From: Compostimonas suwonensis
GTDB taxonomy: Bacteria > Actinomycetota > Actinomycetes > Actinomycetales > Microbacteriaceae
Assembly (NCBI RefSeq): GCF_002797855.1
Contig: NZ_PGFB01000004.1
Span: 124,001-188,000 of the forward strand
DNA: 64,000 bases
Direction of reading: 5' to 3'
Part shown: positions 16,012 through 24,139 of the stretch, piece by piece
Numbering within the stretch: the stretch's first letter is position 1
How the letters are laid out: each line of letters begins with the position of its first letter
The notes under the pieces: generated by a model
The model's database searches: none
Seen by the model: the letters and a program-made list of their open reading frames with translations, nothing else
What the model was told of the DNA's origin: nothing
Made by a program: the position numbers and the translations under genes

Positions 16012-17071
16012 CGATCGCCCCCATGCTGCGCGCGGGCGGGCTGAACGTCTCGGCGTCGATGCCGTGCCCGGACTGCTTGGCCCACATGGCGCCGCGCCAC
16101 CATCGGGCGATCTCCTCGTCATCCGCGCCACCGCGCAGCAGGTGCCTGAGGTCGGTCTCGTTGTCGCCGAAGAGGCAGGATCGCACGGTGCCCTCCGCGG
16201 TGATGCGGGTGCGGTCGCAGTCGGCGCAGAACGAGCGCGTGACCGAGGCGATGACGCCCACCGTGGCGGGCCCGCCGTCGACGAGCCACTCCTCGCCCGG
16301 AGCGGAGGGATCGTCGCGGCCGATCCCGGTGAGCTCGAAGCGCTCGGAGAGCACCGCGAGCAGCTCGCTCGCCGGCACCATGTGGTCGCGCGCCCAGTTC
16401 TGGTCGGCGCCGAGCGGCATCTGCTCGATGAACCGCAGCCGGCAGCCCTCGGCGAGCGCCCAGGCGAGCAGCTCGGCGGCGCCGGGCAGGGTCTCCCGCA
16501 TGAGCACCGCGTTCAGCTTGAGCGGCGTGAGCCCGGCCGCGTGGGCGGCCCGGATGCCGGCGATCACGTCGGGCAGGCGGTCGCGGCGGGTGAGCTCGGC
16601 GAAGTGGGCGCGGTCGACGGTGTCGAGGGAGACGTTGACGCGCGTGAGCCCGGCAGCCACGAGCGCGCCGACCCGCCTGTCGAGGCCGATGCCGTTGGAG
16701 GTCATCGAGAGGTCGATGCCGGGCGCCGCCTCCGCGCTCAGCCGGACGATCTCGGCGAGGTCTGCGCGCATGAGCGGCTCGCCTCCCGTCAACCGCACCT
16801 CGCGCACACCCAGGCGGTGCACGCCGATGCCCACGAGCCGGCCGATCTCCGCCGGGGTCAGCAGCTCCTCGCGCGGGATGGCCGGCAGCCCCTGCTCGGG
16901 CATGCAGTAGGTGCACCGCAGCGAGCACTTCTCGGTGACGGAGATCCGGAGGTCGCGCGCCGTCCTCCCGAAGCGGTCGAGGAGCCCGGGCACGTCGGGT
17001 CGCCCCGCAGAATCGGGCTGCTCGGCGGAATCCCGCCGCAGCTGCGGAATCCCCAGCTTGAGGAGTGTCAC
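16004..17071 (-). CDS. moaA: GTP 3',8-cyclase
   Basis: Radical SAM protein of 355 aa. The N-terminal cluster motif CSLRCTYC lies near residue 49, [10 protein letters not shown] near 95, and the second cluster is formed by CADCDRTRI near 270 and RSCLFG near 287. It ends in the conserved double glycine (AIGG), which is needed for activity in the family. It converts GTP to the first cofactor intermediate, which MoaC then rearranges. The GTG start is set by a TAGTCT box 6 bases upstream. The operon moaA-moaD points against the moaE strand. Confidence 0.93.
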   Translation of the reverse strand: MTLLKLGIPQLRRDSAEQPDSAGRPDVPGLLDRFGRTARDLRISVTEKCSLRCTYCMPEQGLPAIPREELLTPAEIGRLVGIGVHRLGVREVRLTGGEPLMRADLAEIVRLSAEAAPGIDLSMTSNGIGLDRRVGALVAAGLTRVNVSLDTVDRAHFAELTRRDRLPDVIAGIRAAHAAGLTPLKLNAVLMRETLPGAAELLAWALAEGCRLRFIEQMPLGADQNWARDHMVPASELLAVLSERFELTGIGRDDPSAPGEEWLVDGGPATVGVIASVTRSFCADCDRTRITAEGTVRSCLFGDNETDLRHLLRGGADDEEIARWWRGAMWAKQSGHGIDAETFSPPARSMGAIGG

Positions 17072-17077
17072 ACTCCC

Positions 17078-17083
17078 AGACTA
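17078..17083 (-). promoter_or_regulatory. -10 box TAGTCT of moaA
   Basis: On the minus strand TAGTCT is followed by 6 bases and the GTG at 17071. The start codon sits in a small palindrome, GGAGTGT/ACACTCC at 17062-17076, which could bind a repressor. Confidence 0.55.
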
Positions 17084-17194
17084 GACCGGCATTCCGGGGA
17101 TCTTCCGCCTCTGGACCGCGCTCTCGCGCTCCGTTAAGCTGCCTCACAGCGACACACGGCGCAGCACGAGCGGCACAAGCGGAGGTCGGACATC

Positions 17195-17788
17195 ATGGGC
17201 ATCATCTCCTCGGGATTCCTCGGCCGGCGACGCAGCGACGACCCGAACCTCCCGCCCGGCCAGTACCTCACGAAGAGCTTCCCCGTGCTCTCCGCCGGCC
17301 CCACGCCGCGCGTCGACACGGACGAGTGGGAGTTCACGATCACGACCGAGACCGGTCAGGTGCACCGCTGGGACTGGGACGCGATGATGGCCCTGCCCCA
17401 GGAGGACGTGACGGTCGACATCCACTGCGTCACGAGCTGGTCGAAGTTCGGCACCGGATGGCGCGGCGTGGCCCTCGACACCCTCTTCGAAGACGTCGAG
17501 TCCACCGCCGATTTCACGATGGCGCACTCCTACGGCGGGTACACGACCAATGTGCCCCTCGAAGACCTGCTCGACGGCCAGGCCTGGATCGCCCACCGCT
17601 TCGACGGCGAGCCGCTCGACCCGGAGCACGGCGGCCCCGCGCGCCTGCTCGTGCCCCACCTCTACTTCTGGAAGAGCGCCAAATGGGTGCGCGGCATCGA
17701 GATGATGCAGCAGGACGTGCCGGGGTTCTGGGAGAGCAACGGCTACCACATGTACGGCGACCCGTGGCGTGAGCAGCGGTACTGGTGA
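17195..17788 (+). CDS. Soluble sulfite-oxidase-like molybdopterin protein (YuiH type)
   Basis: Protein of 197 aa holding only the SO-family cofactor domain, without signal peptide, heme or dimerisation domain. The Mo-ligand cysteine is in DIHCVTSWSKFGTGW near residue 70, followed by HSYGGYTTNVPLEDLL and LLVPHLYFWKSAKWVRGIE. It is the presumed consumer of the cofactor made next door. The flavin reductase and DUF6510 genes follow on the same strand within 60 bases, suggesting a three-part redox unit with the reductase feeding electrons. Substrate unknown. Confidence 0.85.
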   Translation: MGIISSGFLGRRRSDDPNLPPGQYLTKSFPVLSAGPTPRVDTDEWEFTITTETGQVHRWDWDAMMALPQEDVTVDIHCVTSWSKFGTGWRGVALDTLFEDVESTADFTMAHSYGGYTTNVPLEDLLDGQAWIAHRFDGEPLDPEHGGPARLLVPHLYFWKSAKWVRGIEMMQQDVPGFWESNGYHMYGDPWREQRYW

Positions 17789-17846
17789 GCCGCGGCATCC
17801 TGAGCGCCCTCGTCCTGGGCAGCGCTCCCATCCCGAGAACCCGGTC

Positions 17847-18581
17847 GTGAGAACGAGCTGGAAGGTCGCCGACGTCGTGGCGCTGCGCGATGAGACCCCG
17901 ACCGCCCGAACGCTGCGCCTGCGCATCCCCGGACTGCACGGCCACCTCGCCGGTCAGCACATCGACGTGAAGCTCACGGCCCCCGACGGCTATTCGGCCC
18001 AGCGCTCCTATTCGATCGCCTCCGCCCTGCCCGGCGACGAGCTCGAGATCACGGTCGACGAGCTCGTCGACGGCGAGGTCTCGCCCTACCTCGTGCGCGG
18101 GGTCTCGGTCGGCGACCAGCTCGAGATCCGCGGGCCGGTGGGCGGCTGGTTCGTCTGGCGGGCCGACGACCCCTCGCCCGTGCAGCTCATCGCGGGCGGA
18201 TCCGGCGTCGTGCCGCTCATGTCGATGATCCGCGCCCACGAGCTCGCCGGCGCCACGACCGACTTCCGCCTGCTCTACTCGGCGCGCAGCCGCGAGGCCC
18301 TGTTCTACCGCGACGAGCTCGCCGCGCTCTCGGCCTCCCCGCATCTCCGCATCGACTACGTCTACACCCGCGTCGCCCCCGAGGGCTGGCATTCGCCGGC
18401 CGGGCGACTGGATGCCGCGACCCTCGCCTCGCTCGTGCATCCGATCGCCGCCGACCCGGGCGTCTTCATCTGCGGATCGACGCCGTTCGTCGAGACCGTC
18501 GCGGACTGGCTCGTGGCCGACGGCTACTCACCCGACCGCATCAAGACGGAACGCTACGGCGGAGTGGGAGAGAGGCCATGA
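17847..18581 (+). CDS. Ferredoxin-reductase-type FAD/NAD(P)H oxidoreductase
   Basis: Protein of 244 aa from the GTG at 17847; an in-frame GTG at 17769 would add 26 Pro/Arg-rich residues and overlap the previous gene. The flavin-binding motif RSYSIASA lies near residue 54, the nucleotide-binding motif GGSGVVPLMSMIR near 118, and CGSTPFVETV near 210. There is no 2Fe-2S domain. It probably passes electrons from NAD(P)H to the neighbouring small molybdoenzyme. Its stop overlaps the start of the DUF6510 gene. Confidence 0.8.
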   Translation: MRTSWKVADVVALRDETPTARTLRLRIPGLHGHLAGQHIDVKLTAPDGYSAQRSYSIASALPGDELEITVDELVDGEVSPYLVRGVSVGDQLEIRGPVGGWFVWRADDPSPVQLIAGGSGVVPLMSMIRAHELAGATTDFRLLYSARSREALFYRDELAALSASPHLRIDYVYTRVAPEGWHSPAGRLDAATLASLVHPIAADPGVFICGSTPFVETVADWLVADGYSPDRIKTERYGGVGERP

Positions 18582-18913
18582 CCGGCGACAGGCAGTTCGA
18601 GGGCCGGCGGCTCGACGGCACGCAGTTCGACGGCACGCAGTTCGATCGCCTCGACGGCAACGCGGCCGCCGGGCCGCTCTCCGAGCTCTTCGCGATCGAC
18701 ATGACGACCGCCCGCGGCACGTGCGAGCACTGCGGCACGGTCTCCGTCGTCGCCGAGACGCGCCTCTACGTCGAGGTGCACGGGCTCGCGCTGTGCTGCC
18801 CCGGCTGCGACTCGGTGCTGCTGCGGATGGTCGAGGGCGAGGGCCGCAGCCGCCTCGACGTCTCGGGCCTGCGGATGCTCGAGCTCGACGATGAGGCCGA
18901 CCACCCCGTGTGA
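18578..18913 (+). CDS. DUF6510 zinc-ribbon protein
   Basis: Protein of 111 aa with one zinc ribbon: CEHC near residue 49 and CPGC near residue 74. The core NAAAGPLSELFAIDMTTARGTC matches the DUF6510 family, whose function is unknown. I recall the family next to small SO-like molybdoenzymes and flavin reductases, as here. It may be an electron-transfer or assembly partner; this is inference from position. A 15-bp tandem duplication gives the GTQFDGTQFD stretch near residue 16. The ATG overlaps the reductase stop. Confidence 0.75.
   Translation: MTGDRQFEGRRLDGTQFDGTQFDRLDGNAAAGPLSELFAIDMTTARGTCEHCGTVSVVAETRLYVEVHGLALCCPGCDSVLLRMVEGEGRSRLDVSGLRMLELDDEADHPV
18614..18643 (+). repeat. 15-bp tandem duplication in the DUF6510 gene
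   Basis: Units 18614-18628 and 18629-18643 are identical and keep the reading frame. Confidence 0.85.
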
Positions 18914-18946
18914 CGGATCGGCCGGGCGCAGCCGTCGCCCATGCGG

Positions 18947-20176
18947 CTACGAGCGACGCCCGCCGACCGGCTCGCCGTGCCGGAGATTGTCGATGAACCC
19001 CAGGATCGTCGGCCGCAGCGCTTCGTAGGCGCCGTCGAGGGGGATCTCCTCCCCGACGATCGACTCCAGCTGGTCGAGCGTGTCGCCCACAGTGAGACCG
19101 GATCGCCGCAGCCCCCACGACGTGAACTCGGCGATCAGGTCGTCCGCGGTGATCTCCGAGTGCCGGTACTTCCCGTCCACGGCCAGAGCCAGCTTGCCGT
19201 CGTTGGCGAGATGGGCCTGCGGCACGACGTCATACGCGGGCGCGAGCTGCACGGTGCCGTCGGCGGAATGCAGCAGTCCGATGTTCTTCGTGTGCATGTC
19301 GAGGTTTCCGATGCCGACGGCGAGCACCACCATCTGGGCGAGTCGTCGCAGATCGTGCTCCGGCGCGTGTCGCTTGAGCGTCTCGGCCACCCGCTGCAGG
19401 CTGACGACGCCGCCCACCTCTTGATATTTCTGGTTCGCCCCGGGAGCCTGGTTGAAGTCCTCCTGCTGCACTCGCTCACCGCCGACTCTGTCGTAGCGCT
19501 CGATCACGAGCGCGGCGAGACCGTCGAACTCCTCGATCCAGGTCGCGAAGCGTGCGAGATCGAGTCGGCGAGCGATGCGCGAGCCGTACTCCTCGTCGAA
19601 GATCACGGTCGCCTTGTCTGCGCCGAGCCGGGGTTTGAGAATGTGCGTGGTCGGGTATCCGTCGAGCGCCTGCGCCCACCCGTCCTCGAGGCGCACGAGA
19701 ACAGCCTTGGGTTGTACGCCGCCGAGAGAGGACTTCCCTGCCTCCGGCGCGTTCCCCAGCGGCGACCCCATCGGGTCTTCGAGAAGCCTACGGATCTCGA
19801 GGCCGTTCACCGGCCTGACGCCGGGCACCTTCGGCTCAGTGGGATCGTCCATGTCCCAGATGTGAAGTGCACCCGCGACATCCCGCCCGTAACGGGCGAG
19901 GAATCTGGGTGTGTCGCCCGCGCGCAAGCCGCCCTGCTGCAGCATGTAGTCATAGTGATCACCCTCGGGAAGCAGCTCGGTGAACCAGTTCCGGCGCCGG
20001 CCGGCGTGGTCGCGACGAGGCGTGGGGACGAGCGGTATCGAGACCGAGAGCACGAGGCTGTTCTGGCCGAAGCGCTCGACGCCCTCAGCGCTCGGAACGA
20101 AGTCGAAGGTCCGGGCGTCGCCCTCGAGCGTTCCGACGATCGTGCCGTGAAGATCAACCGCGAGTCGCATCGCCAT
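18947..20176 (-). CDS. hipA: HipA-family serine/threonine kinase toxin
   Basis: Protein of 409 aa. The N-terminal HipA domain is followed by the kinase core: SSLGGVQPKAVL (P-loop-like, about residue 150), THILKPR with the ATP-binding lysine, GNLDMHTKNIGLLH with catalytic Asp and Asn near 290, and LAPAYDVVP with the metal-binding Asp. In E. coli, HipA phosphorylates glutamyl-tRNA synthetase and causes persistence. The gene lies directly after hipB and overlaps it. ATG at 20176 and 20170 are both possible starts. All catalytic residues seem intact, so it should be active. Confidence 0.87.
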   Translation of the reverse strand: MAMRLAVDLHGTIVGTLEGDARTFDFVPSAEGVERFGQNSLVLSVSIPLVPTPRRDHAGRRRNWFTELLPEGDHYDYMLQQGGLRAGDTPRFLARYGRDVAGALHIWDMDDPTEPKVPGVRPVNGLEIRRLLEDPMGSPLGNAPEAGKSSLGGVQPKAVLVRLEDGWAQALDGYPTTHILKPRLGADKATVIFDEEYGSRIARRLDLARFATWIEEFDGLAALVIERYDRVGGERVQQEDFNQAPGANQKYQEVGGVVSLQRVAETLKRHAPEHDLRRLAQMVVLAVGIGNLDMHTKNIGLLHSADGTVQLAPAYDVVPQAHLANDGKLALAVDGKYRHSEITADDLIAEFTSWGLRRSGLTVGDTLDQLESIVGEEIPLDGAYEALRPTILGFIDNLRHGEPVGGRRS

Positions 20177-20399
20177 CTTCCCATGTCGCGGTGAGCTCGA
20201 TGCCCGTGGCGCGTGCCAACGTGAGCAGGCGCCGCAGATAGATCGTGGATTTCCCGCTCTCGATCTCGCTGATCGTGCTCTGCGGAATGCCGAGAAGCTC
20301 GGCGAGCTGCTGCTGGGACATGAAGTGGTCGAGACGCGCCTGCTGGATGGCGAGCCCGAAGTCTGCGGGCGCATGCAGTCGGGCGGTGTGTTTCGCCAT
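20154..20399 (-). CDS. hipB: HipB-family antitoxin, XRE helix-turn-helix
   Basis: Protein of 81 aa. The HTH lies at about residues 25-58: MSQQQLAELLGIPQSTISEI, followed by the conserved SGKSTIYLRRLLTLARATG. It should bind and neutralise HipA and repress the operon. GGAGAG lies 3 bases before the ATG. The 3' end overlaps hipA by 23 bases. The gene is divergent from pabC across 118 bases, in which no clear operator palindrome could be picked out by eye. Confidence 0.88.
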   Translation of the reverse strand: MAKHTARLHAPADFGLAIQQARLDHFMSQQQLAELLGIPQSTISEIESGKSTIYLRRLLTLARATGIELTATWEDGDATRG

Positions 20400-20517
20400 G
20401 TGCTCTCCTCGGATTCGTTCATCGGTCGAGTATCGGGATTTCGTGACACCCGCTCCCCGCAGCGTCCGCGGCGCGGCACGATGGCCCCGCGACACCCGCG
20501 AGTAGCCTGTAACCACG

Positions 20518-21417
20518 ATGAGCCATGCAACGCTGTTTCTCGTCACCCGCCCGGTCTCGGTCGAAGGTGTGCTCGACGACGCCCAGCGCGCCGCGCCCGA
20601 CTTCCTGCCCGCAGACCCCGCCGAGCCGCAGTTGAGCGTGCTCGATCTCGGAGTCAGCCGCGGCGACGGCTGCTTCGAGTCGATCAGCGTCGTGCGGGGG
20701 CACGCGCAGGCGCTCGAGAGCCATCTCGAGCGGTTCGCCGCATCCGCTCGCCGGCTCGACCTGCCCGAGCCCGACCTCGACGTCTGGCGCGCCGCCGTGC
20801 ACGCGGTCATCCAGGCCCACGTGCCCGTGCCGGAGCTCTTCGTCAAGATGATGCTCACGCGCGGCATCGAAGGCGCGAACGCCCCCACCGGCTGGGTCTA
20901 CGCCGAGACCGCGCCCGACTTCCGAGAGGCGCGCACGACCGGCATCCGCGTGGTCACGCTCGACCGCGGGTACCGGCACGACGTCAACCGCACCTCGCCC
21001 TGGCTGCTGCAGGGCGCCAAGACGCTCTCGTACGCGGTCAACCGCGCCGCGATCCGCGAGGCGCACCGCCGCGGGGCGAACGACGTGATCTTCGTGAGCT
21101 CCGACGGGATCGTGCTCGAAGGGCCGACCTCGAACCTCATCCTGCTCGACGGCGGCCGGGTGCGCACCCCGCAGACCGACCTCGGCATCCTCGCCGGCAC
21201 CACCCAGGCGAGCGCCTTCGAGTTCTTCGAGAGCCGGGGGCTGCGCACCGAGTACGCGACGATCTCCGCCGACGAGCTCGAACGGGCGGATGCCGCGTGG
21301 CTCGTGTCGAGCGTGCGTCAGGCCGCCCCCATCAACGCGATCGACGACCGCGAGCTGCTGGTCGACGGCCCGCTCACCGAAGGGCTCAACGAGTACCTGC
21401 TCGCGCGTCAGGAGTGA
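20518..21417 (+). CDS. pabC: Aminodeoxychorismate lyase-like class IV aminotransferase
   Basis: Protein of 299 aa, PLP-dependent fold type IV. The PLP lysine lies in LLQGAKTLSYAVN near residue 165, and VSSDGIVLEGPTSNLILL near 200 carries the conserved Glu and the phosphate-binding region. TTQASAFEFFE near 228 is the second phosphate-binding loop. The closest role is lyase in p-aminobenzoate synthesis for folate, but branched-chain or D-amino-acid aminotransferases share these motifs, so the substrate is tentative. A TAGCCT box ends 9 bases before the ATG. Confidence 0.75.
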   Translation: MSHATLFLVTRPVSVEGVLDDAQRAAPDFLPADPAEPQLSVLDLGVSRGDGCFESISVVRGHAQALESHLERFAASARRLDLPEPDLDVWRAAVHAVIQAHVPVPELFVKMMLTRGIEGANAPTGWVYAETAPDFREARTTGIRVVTLDRGYRHDVNRTSPWLLQGAKTLSYAVNRAAIREAHRRGANDVIFVSSDGIVLEGPTSNLILLDGGRVRTPQTDLGILAGTTQASAFEFFESRGLRTEYATISADELERADAAWLVSSVRQAAPINAIDDRELLVDGPLTEGLNEYLLARQE

Positions 21418-21436
21418 CGAAGCGGCCGCCGACCGA

Positions 21437-21442
21437 TACCCT
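21437..21442 (+). promoter_or_regulatory. -10 box TACCCT before a small gene
   Basis: TACCCT is followed by 6 bases and the ATG at 21449, a leaderless arrangement that supports this short gene. Confidence 0.45.
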
Positions 21443-21448
21443 CTGACC

Positions 21449-21655
21449 ATGTCAGCCATCGGCAAGAGACTCACGGGAGACGACGACCCCAAAGACGTCG
21501 ACGGCACGATGACGCTCGAGCAGCTCGCGGAGCTCGAGAGCACGAACGAGGACTGGCAGACCGCGGCACGGGCCGGGCGCTTCATCCGCCCGGGCGGCGT
21601 CTACCCCGTCAGCGAGCCCGCCCACGATCAGGAACGAGCCGACGAGCTCGACTGA
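21449..21655 (+). CDS. Small acidic protein of unknown function
   Basis: Protein of 68 aa rich in Asp and Glu, with no membrane segment or known motif. The middle TMTLEQLAELESTNEDWQTA is helical in character and RAGRFIRPGGVYPVSEP may form a short turn. The gene starts behind a leaderless -10 box 32 bases after pabC and has clear G/C third-position bias, which supports it as real. I do not recognise the family. Confidence 0.6.
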   Translation: MSAIGKRLTGDDDPKDVDGTMTLEQLAELESTNEDWQTAARAGRFIRPGGVYPVSEPAHDQERADELD

Positions 21656-21707
21656 GCGGCTCGTCGAGATGAATGATCGGCGCCTCACCGTCGAAGATTC
21701 GCTCGCG

Positions 21708-21749
21708 CAAAGATGAACGGTTCACTGCTCAGGTGAACGAGACCTGAAC
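21708..21749. promoter_or_regulatory. PHO-box-like repeats before the phosphatase genes
   Basis: On the minus strand two adjacent 11-base units, GTTCAGGTCTC (21739-21749) and GTTCACCTGAG (21728-21738), are followed by GTTCATCTTTG (21708-21718). GTTCA units at 11-base spacing are the form of PhoP sites in Streptomyces. On the plus strand GTTCAC and GTGAAC at 21720-21738 form an inverted repeat. Position before two secreted phosphatases fits phosphate-starvation control. No clear -10 box was identified. Confidence 0.5.
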
Positions 21750-21767
21750 ATCACTGAGGAAGACGCT

Positions 21768-21887
21768 ATGAGTGTTTTCCCACCGATTAGCGTGGCGTTA
21801 TCGCCCCGTGACGTTTTCCGGCGCATCAATACTCGATCCCTCGGCGCCTTCGCGCCGATCACATCTAAGGGGCATCCACAGGGATGA
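21768..21887 (+). CDS. Possible 39-residue upstream frame coupled to the phosphatase
   Basis: An ATG with GAGGA 7 bases upstream opens a frame of 39 codons beginning MSVFPPISVALSPRDVFRR. Its TGA at 21885 overlaps the phosphatase ATG at 21884 in an ATGA junction. The downstream gene has no strong ribosome site of its own, so the frame could couple translation. Against it: third positions are only about 60 percent G/C and a rare TTA codon is present, unlike true genes here. Treat as a regulatory leader frame rather than a proven protein. Confidence 0.4.
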   Translation: MSVFPPISVALSPRDVFRRINTRSLGAFAPITSKGHPQG

Positions 21888-24139
21888 TTGGTGACGCTTC
21901 GGCGCGCGCGGTTAACACTCCGCGAAGGCGCAAGACACTACTCGCGGGTGGCATCATCGCCGCTCTCGCACTCGGCACGATCGGCAGCGGCATCGCCTAT
22001 GCCGCGGGCGGCGGCTTGGCTCCGCCGCCCGTCAACCCGGCCACCGTGCACCTCGCATCGGCCGTGCCCGACCGGGTGATCCTCACCCCCACGATCACCC
22101 CCGCGACCACGCAGAACGTCTCCTGGCGCACCTCGGTCGAGGTCACCGCGCCGCAGGTCCAGCTCGCGCCGATGACCGACGGCCCCGTGCAGGCGACGAG
22201 CACCACGCCGGCCGTGAGCACCACGGAATTTGCCACTGACCTGGGCTATTCCATCAAATACCACACCGCGACGCTTACCGGGCTGACCCCCGCGACGAGC
22301 TACGTCTACCGCGTGGGCGACGGCGAGACCTGGAGTGAGTGGTTCGAGTTCGCGACCGCCTCCACCGAGCCGGAGCCGTTCTCCTTCCTCGTGCAGGGCG
22401 ACGCCCAGAACGACGTCAAGTCGTACGCCTCGCGCGCCTTCCGCGCCGCCTACGAGGCGCGTCCCTACGCCAAGGCCGTCGTCCACCTCGGCGACCTCAT
22501 CGACACGGACGTCGCCGACGCCGAGTGGGGCGAGTGGTTCTCCGCCGCCGGCTTCGAGAACGCCTACCTCAACGTCATCGCGACCCCCGGCAACCACGAG
22601 TACTACCCCGGTCCCGAGCTCACGCGCTACTGGAAGGCGCAGTTCGAGTTCCCCGACAACGGCCCGGCGGACACCCCGGAGGCGAAGGCGATGTTCAGCG
22701 AGAACACCTACTTCGTCGACTACCAGGGTGTGCGCTTCATCTCCCTCAACGGCTCGCAGATCAACACGGCCGACCTCGCCTCCCAGACCGCGTGGCTCGA
22801 CCAGGTGCTCGAGGAGAACCCCGGCAAGTGGAGCGTCGTCTCGTTCCACCAGCCGGTCTTCTCGGTCACCTCGGGGCGCGACAACAAGACGATCCGGGAT
22901 GCCTGGCTGCCGATCTTCGAGAAGCACAACGTCGACCTCGTGCTCTCGGGCCACGACCACGCCTACGGCCGCGGCAACCTCTTCGCGAACGAGCAGAACC
23001 TGCCCGCCGGCGCCTCGGCGGAGACGAGCCAAACCGGCCCGGTCTACATGGTCACCGTCGCCGGCCCGAAGATGTACGTGCCCGACGACCCCGCGACCAA
23101 CAACTGGGTCACGAACGGGGCGCACATGCGCAGCATGAACCGCGACACCCAGATGTTCCAGACGGTCGACGTCACGGGCGACGAGATCCACGTCGAGAGC
23201 CGCAAGGTCACCGGCGAGCTCTTCGACGCCTTCACGATCACCAAGTCGGATGACGGCACCAAGCTCGTGACCGACGACACCGTCGGGCGTGCATCGGGCC
23301 CCGGCTCCACCCGCTCGACGATCAACGCGCCCGAGCGGCCCACCCCGGTCATCCCCGGGGCGACCGACGAGCCCACCGCAGAGCCGACGGATGAGCCCAC
23401 CGACGAGCCGACGCCGGAGCCCACCGACGAGCCCACGGACGAGCCGACGGGCGAGCCCACCACGGAACCGACCGACGAGCCCACCGCAGAGCCGACGGAT
23501 GAGCCGACCGGCGAGCCCACGGACGAGCCGACCGGCGAGCCCACCACGGAACCGACGGACGAGCCCACGAGCGAGCCCACCACGGAGCCCACGGTCGAAC
23601 CGACCGAGGAACCCACGACGGAGCCCACCACGGAGCCCACGAGCGACCCGACCTCCGAGCCGACGACGGAACCCACCGCGGAACCCACCGACGAGCCCAC
23701 CGACCCGCCGAGCCATTCGGCGCAGCTGGAGCTCTCGGCGACCGGGATCGCGGCCGGCGGCGAGCTCTTCCTGAAGGGCTCCGGTTTCAAGCCCAACGAG
23801 GACATGGAGGCGACGCTGCATTCGGACCCGATCAGCCTGGGCTTCACGAAGGCCGATGCATCCGGCGACGTGCTCTTCAGCGTGCACATCCCCGCCGGTG
23901 TTCCCGCGGGCGTGCACACGATCGTGCTGCGCGGGCTCGAGTCCGGGGTGACCGCCGAGAAGACGATCACCGTGCTTCCCGTCGGAGCGGCGCCCACCGG
24001 CGTGAAGAACCTCGCCGACACCGGGGCGAGCGCCGTGGGAACGGCCCTGGCCATCGGCGGCTTCACGCTCTTCGCCGGACTGCTCGTGCTCTTCGGCGTG
24101 CGCTACTACCGCAAGCCGCGTCAGGGTGGTGCCGTATGA
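21884..24139 (+). CDS. Secreted, wall-anchored purple-acid-phosphatase-like protein
   Basis: Protein of 751 aa. A basic n-region and hydrophobic stretch (about 17-42) form the signal peptide. An FnIII-like N-domain (about 60-160) precedes the metallophosphoesterase core: GDAQND near 172, HLGDLIDTD near 203, GNHEYYP near 233, FHQPVFS near 323 and GHDHAYGRG near 357. Residues 494-608 are an (E/D)PT-rich repeat that should span the wall, followed by an Ig-like domain and an LADTG sorting signal near 711 with hydrophobic and basic tail. It should release phosphate from esters at the cell surface. The next gene encodes a paralogue and overlaps its stop. Confidence 0.87.
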   Translation: MIGDASARAVNTPRRRKTLLAGGIIAALALGTIGSGIAYAAGGGLAPPPVNPATVHLASAVPDRVILTPTITPATTQNVSWRTSVEVTAPQVQLAPMTDGPVQATSTTPAVSTTEFATDLGYSIKYHTATLTGLTPATSYVYRVGDGETWSEWFEFATASTEPEPFSFLVQGDAQNDVKSYASRAFRAAYEARPYAKAVVHLGDLIDTDVADAEWGEWFSAAGFENAYLNVIATPGNHEYYPGPELTRYWKAQFEFPDNGPADTPEAKAMFSENTYFVDYQGVRFISLNGSQINTADLASQTAWLDQVLEENPGKWSVVSFHQPVFSVTSGRDNKTIRDAWLPIFEKHNVDLVLSGHDHAYGRGNLFANEQNLPAGASAETSQTGPVYMVTVAGPKMYVPDDPATNNWVTNGAHMRSMNRDTQMFQTVDVTGDEIHVESRKVTGELFDAFTITKSDDGTKLVTDDTVGRASGPGSTRSTINAPERPTPVIPGATDEPTAEPTDEPTDEPTPEPTDEPTDEPTGEPTTEPTDEPTAEPTDEPTGEPTDEPTGEPTTEPTDEPTSEPTTEPTVEPTEEPTTEPTTEPTSDPTSEPTTEPTAEPTDEPTDPPSHSAQLELSATGIAAGGELFLKGSGFKPNEDMEATLHSDPISLGFTKADASGDVLFSVHIPAGVPAGVHTIVLRGLESGVTAEKTITVLPVGAAPTGVKNLADTGASAVGTALAIGGFTLFAGLLVLFGVRYYRKPRQGGAV
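23364..23709 (+). repeat. Low-complexity repeat encoding an EPT/DEPT wall spacer
   Basis: About 345 bases of 6- and 12-base units, such as GAGCCCACC and GACGAGCCGACG, encode an Asp/Glu-Pro-Thr spacer. Copy number in such tracts commonly varies between strains. Confidence 0.9.
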
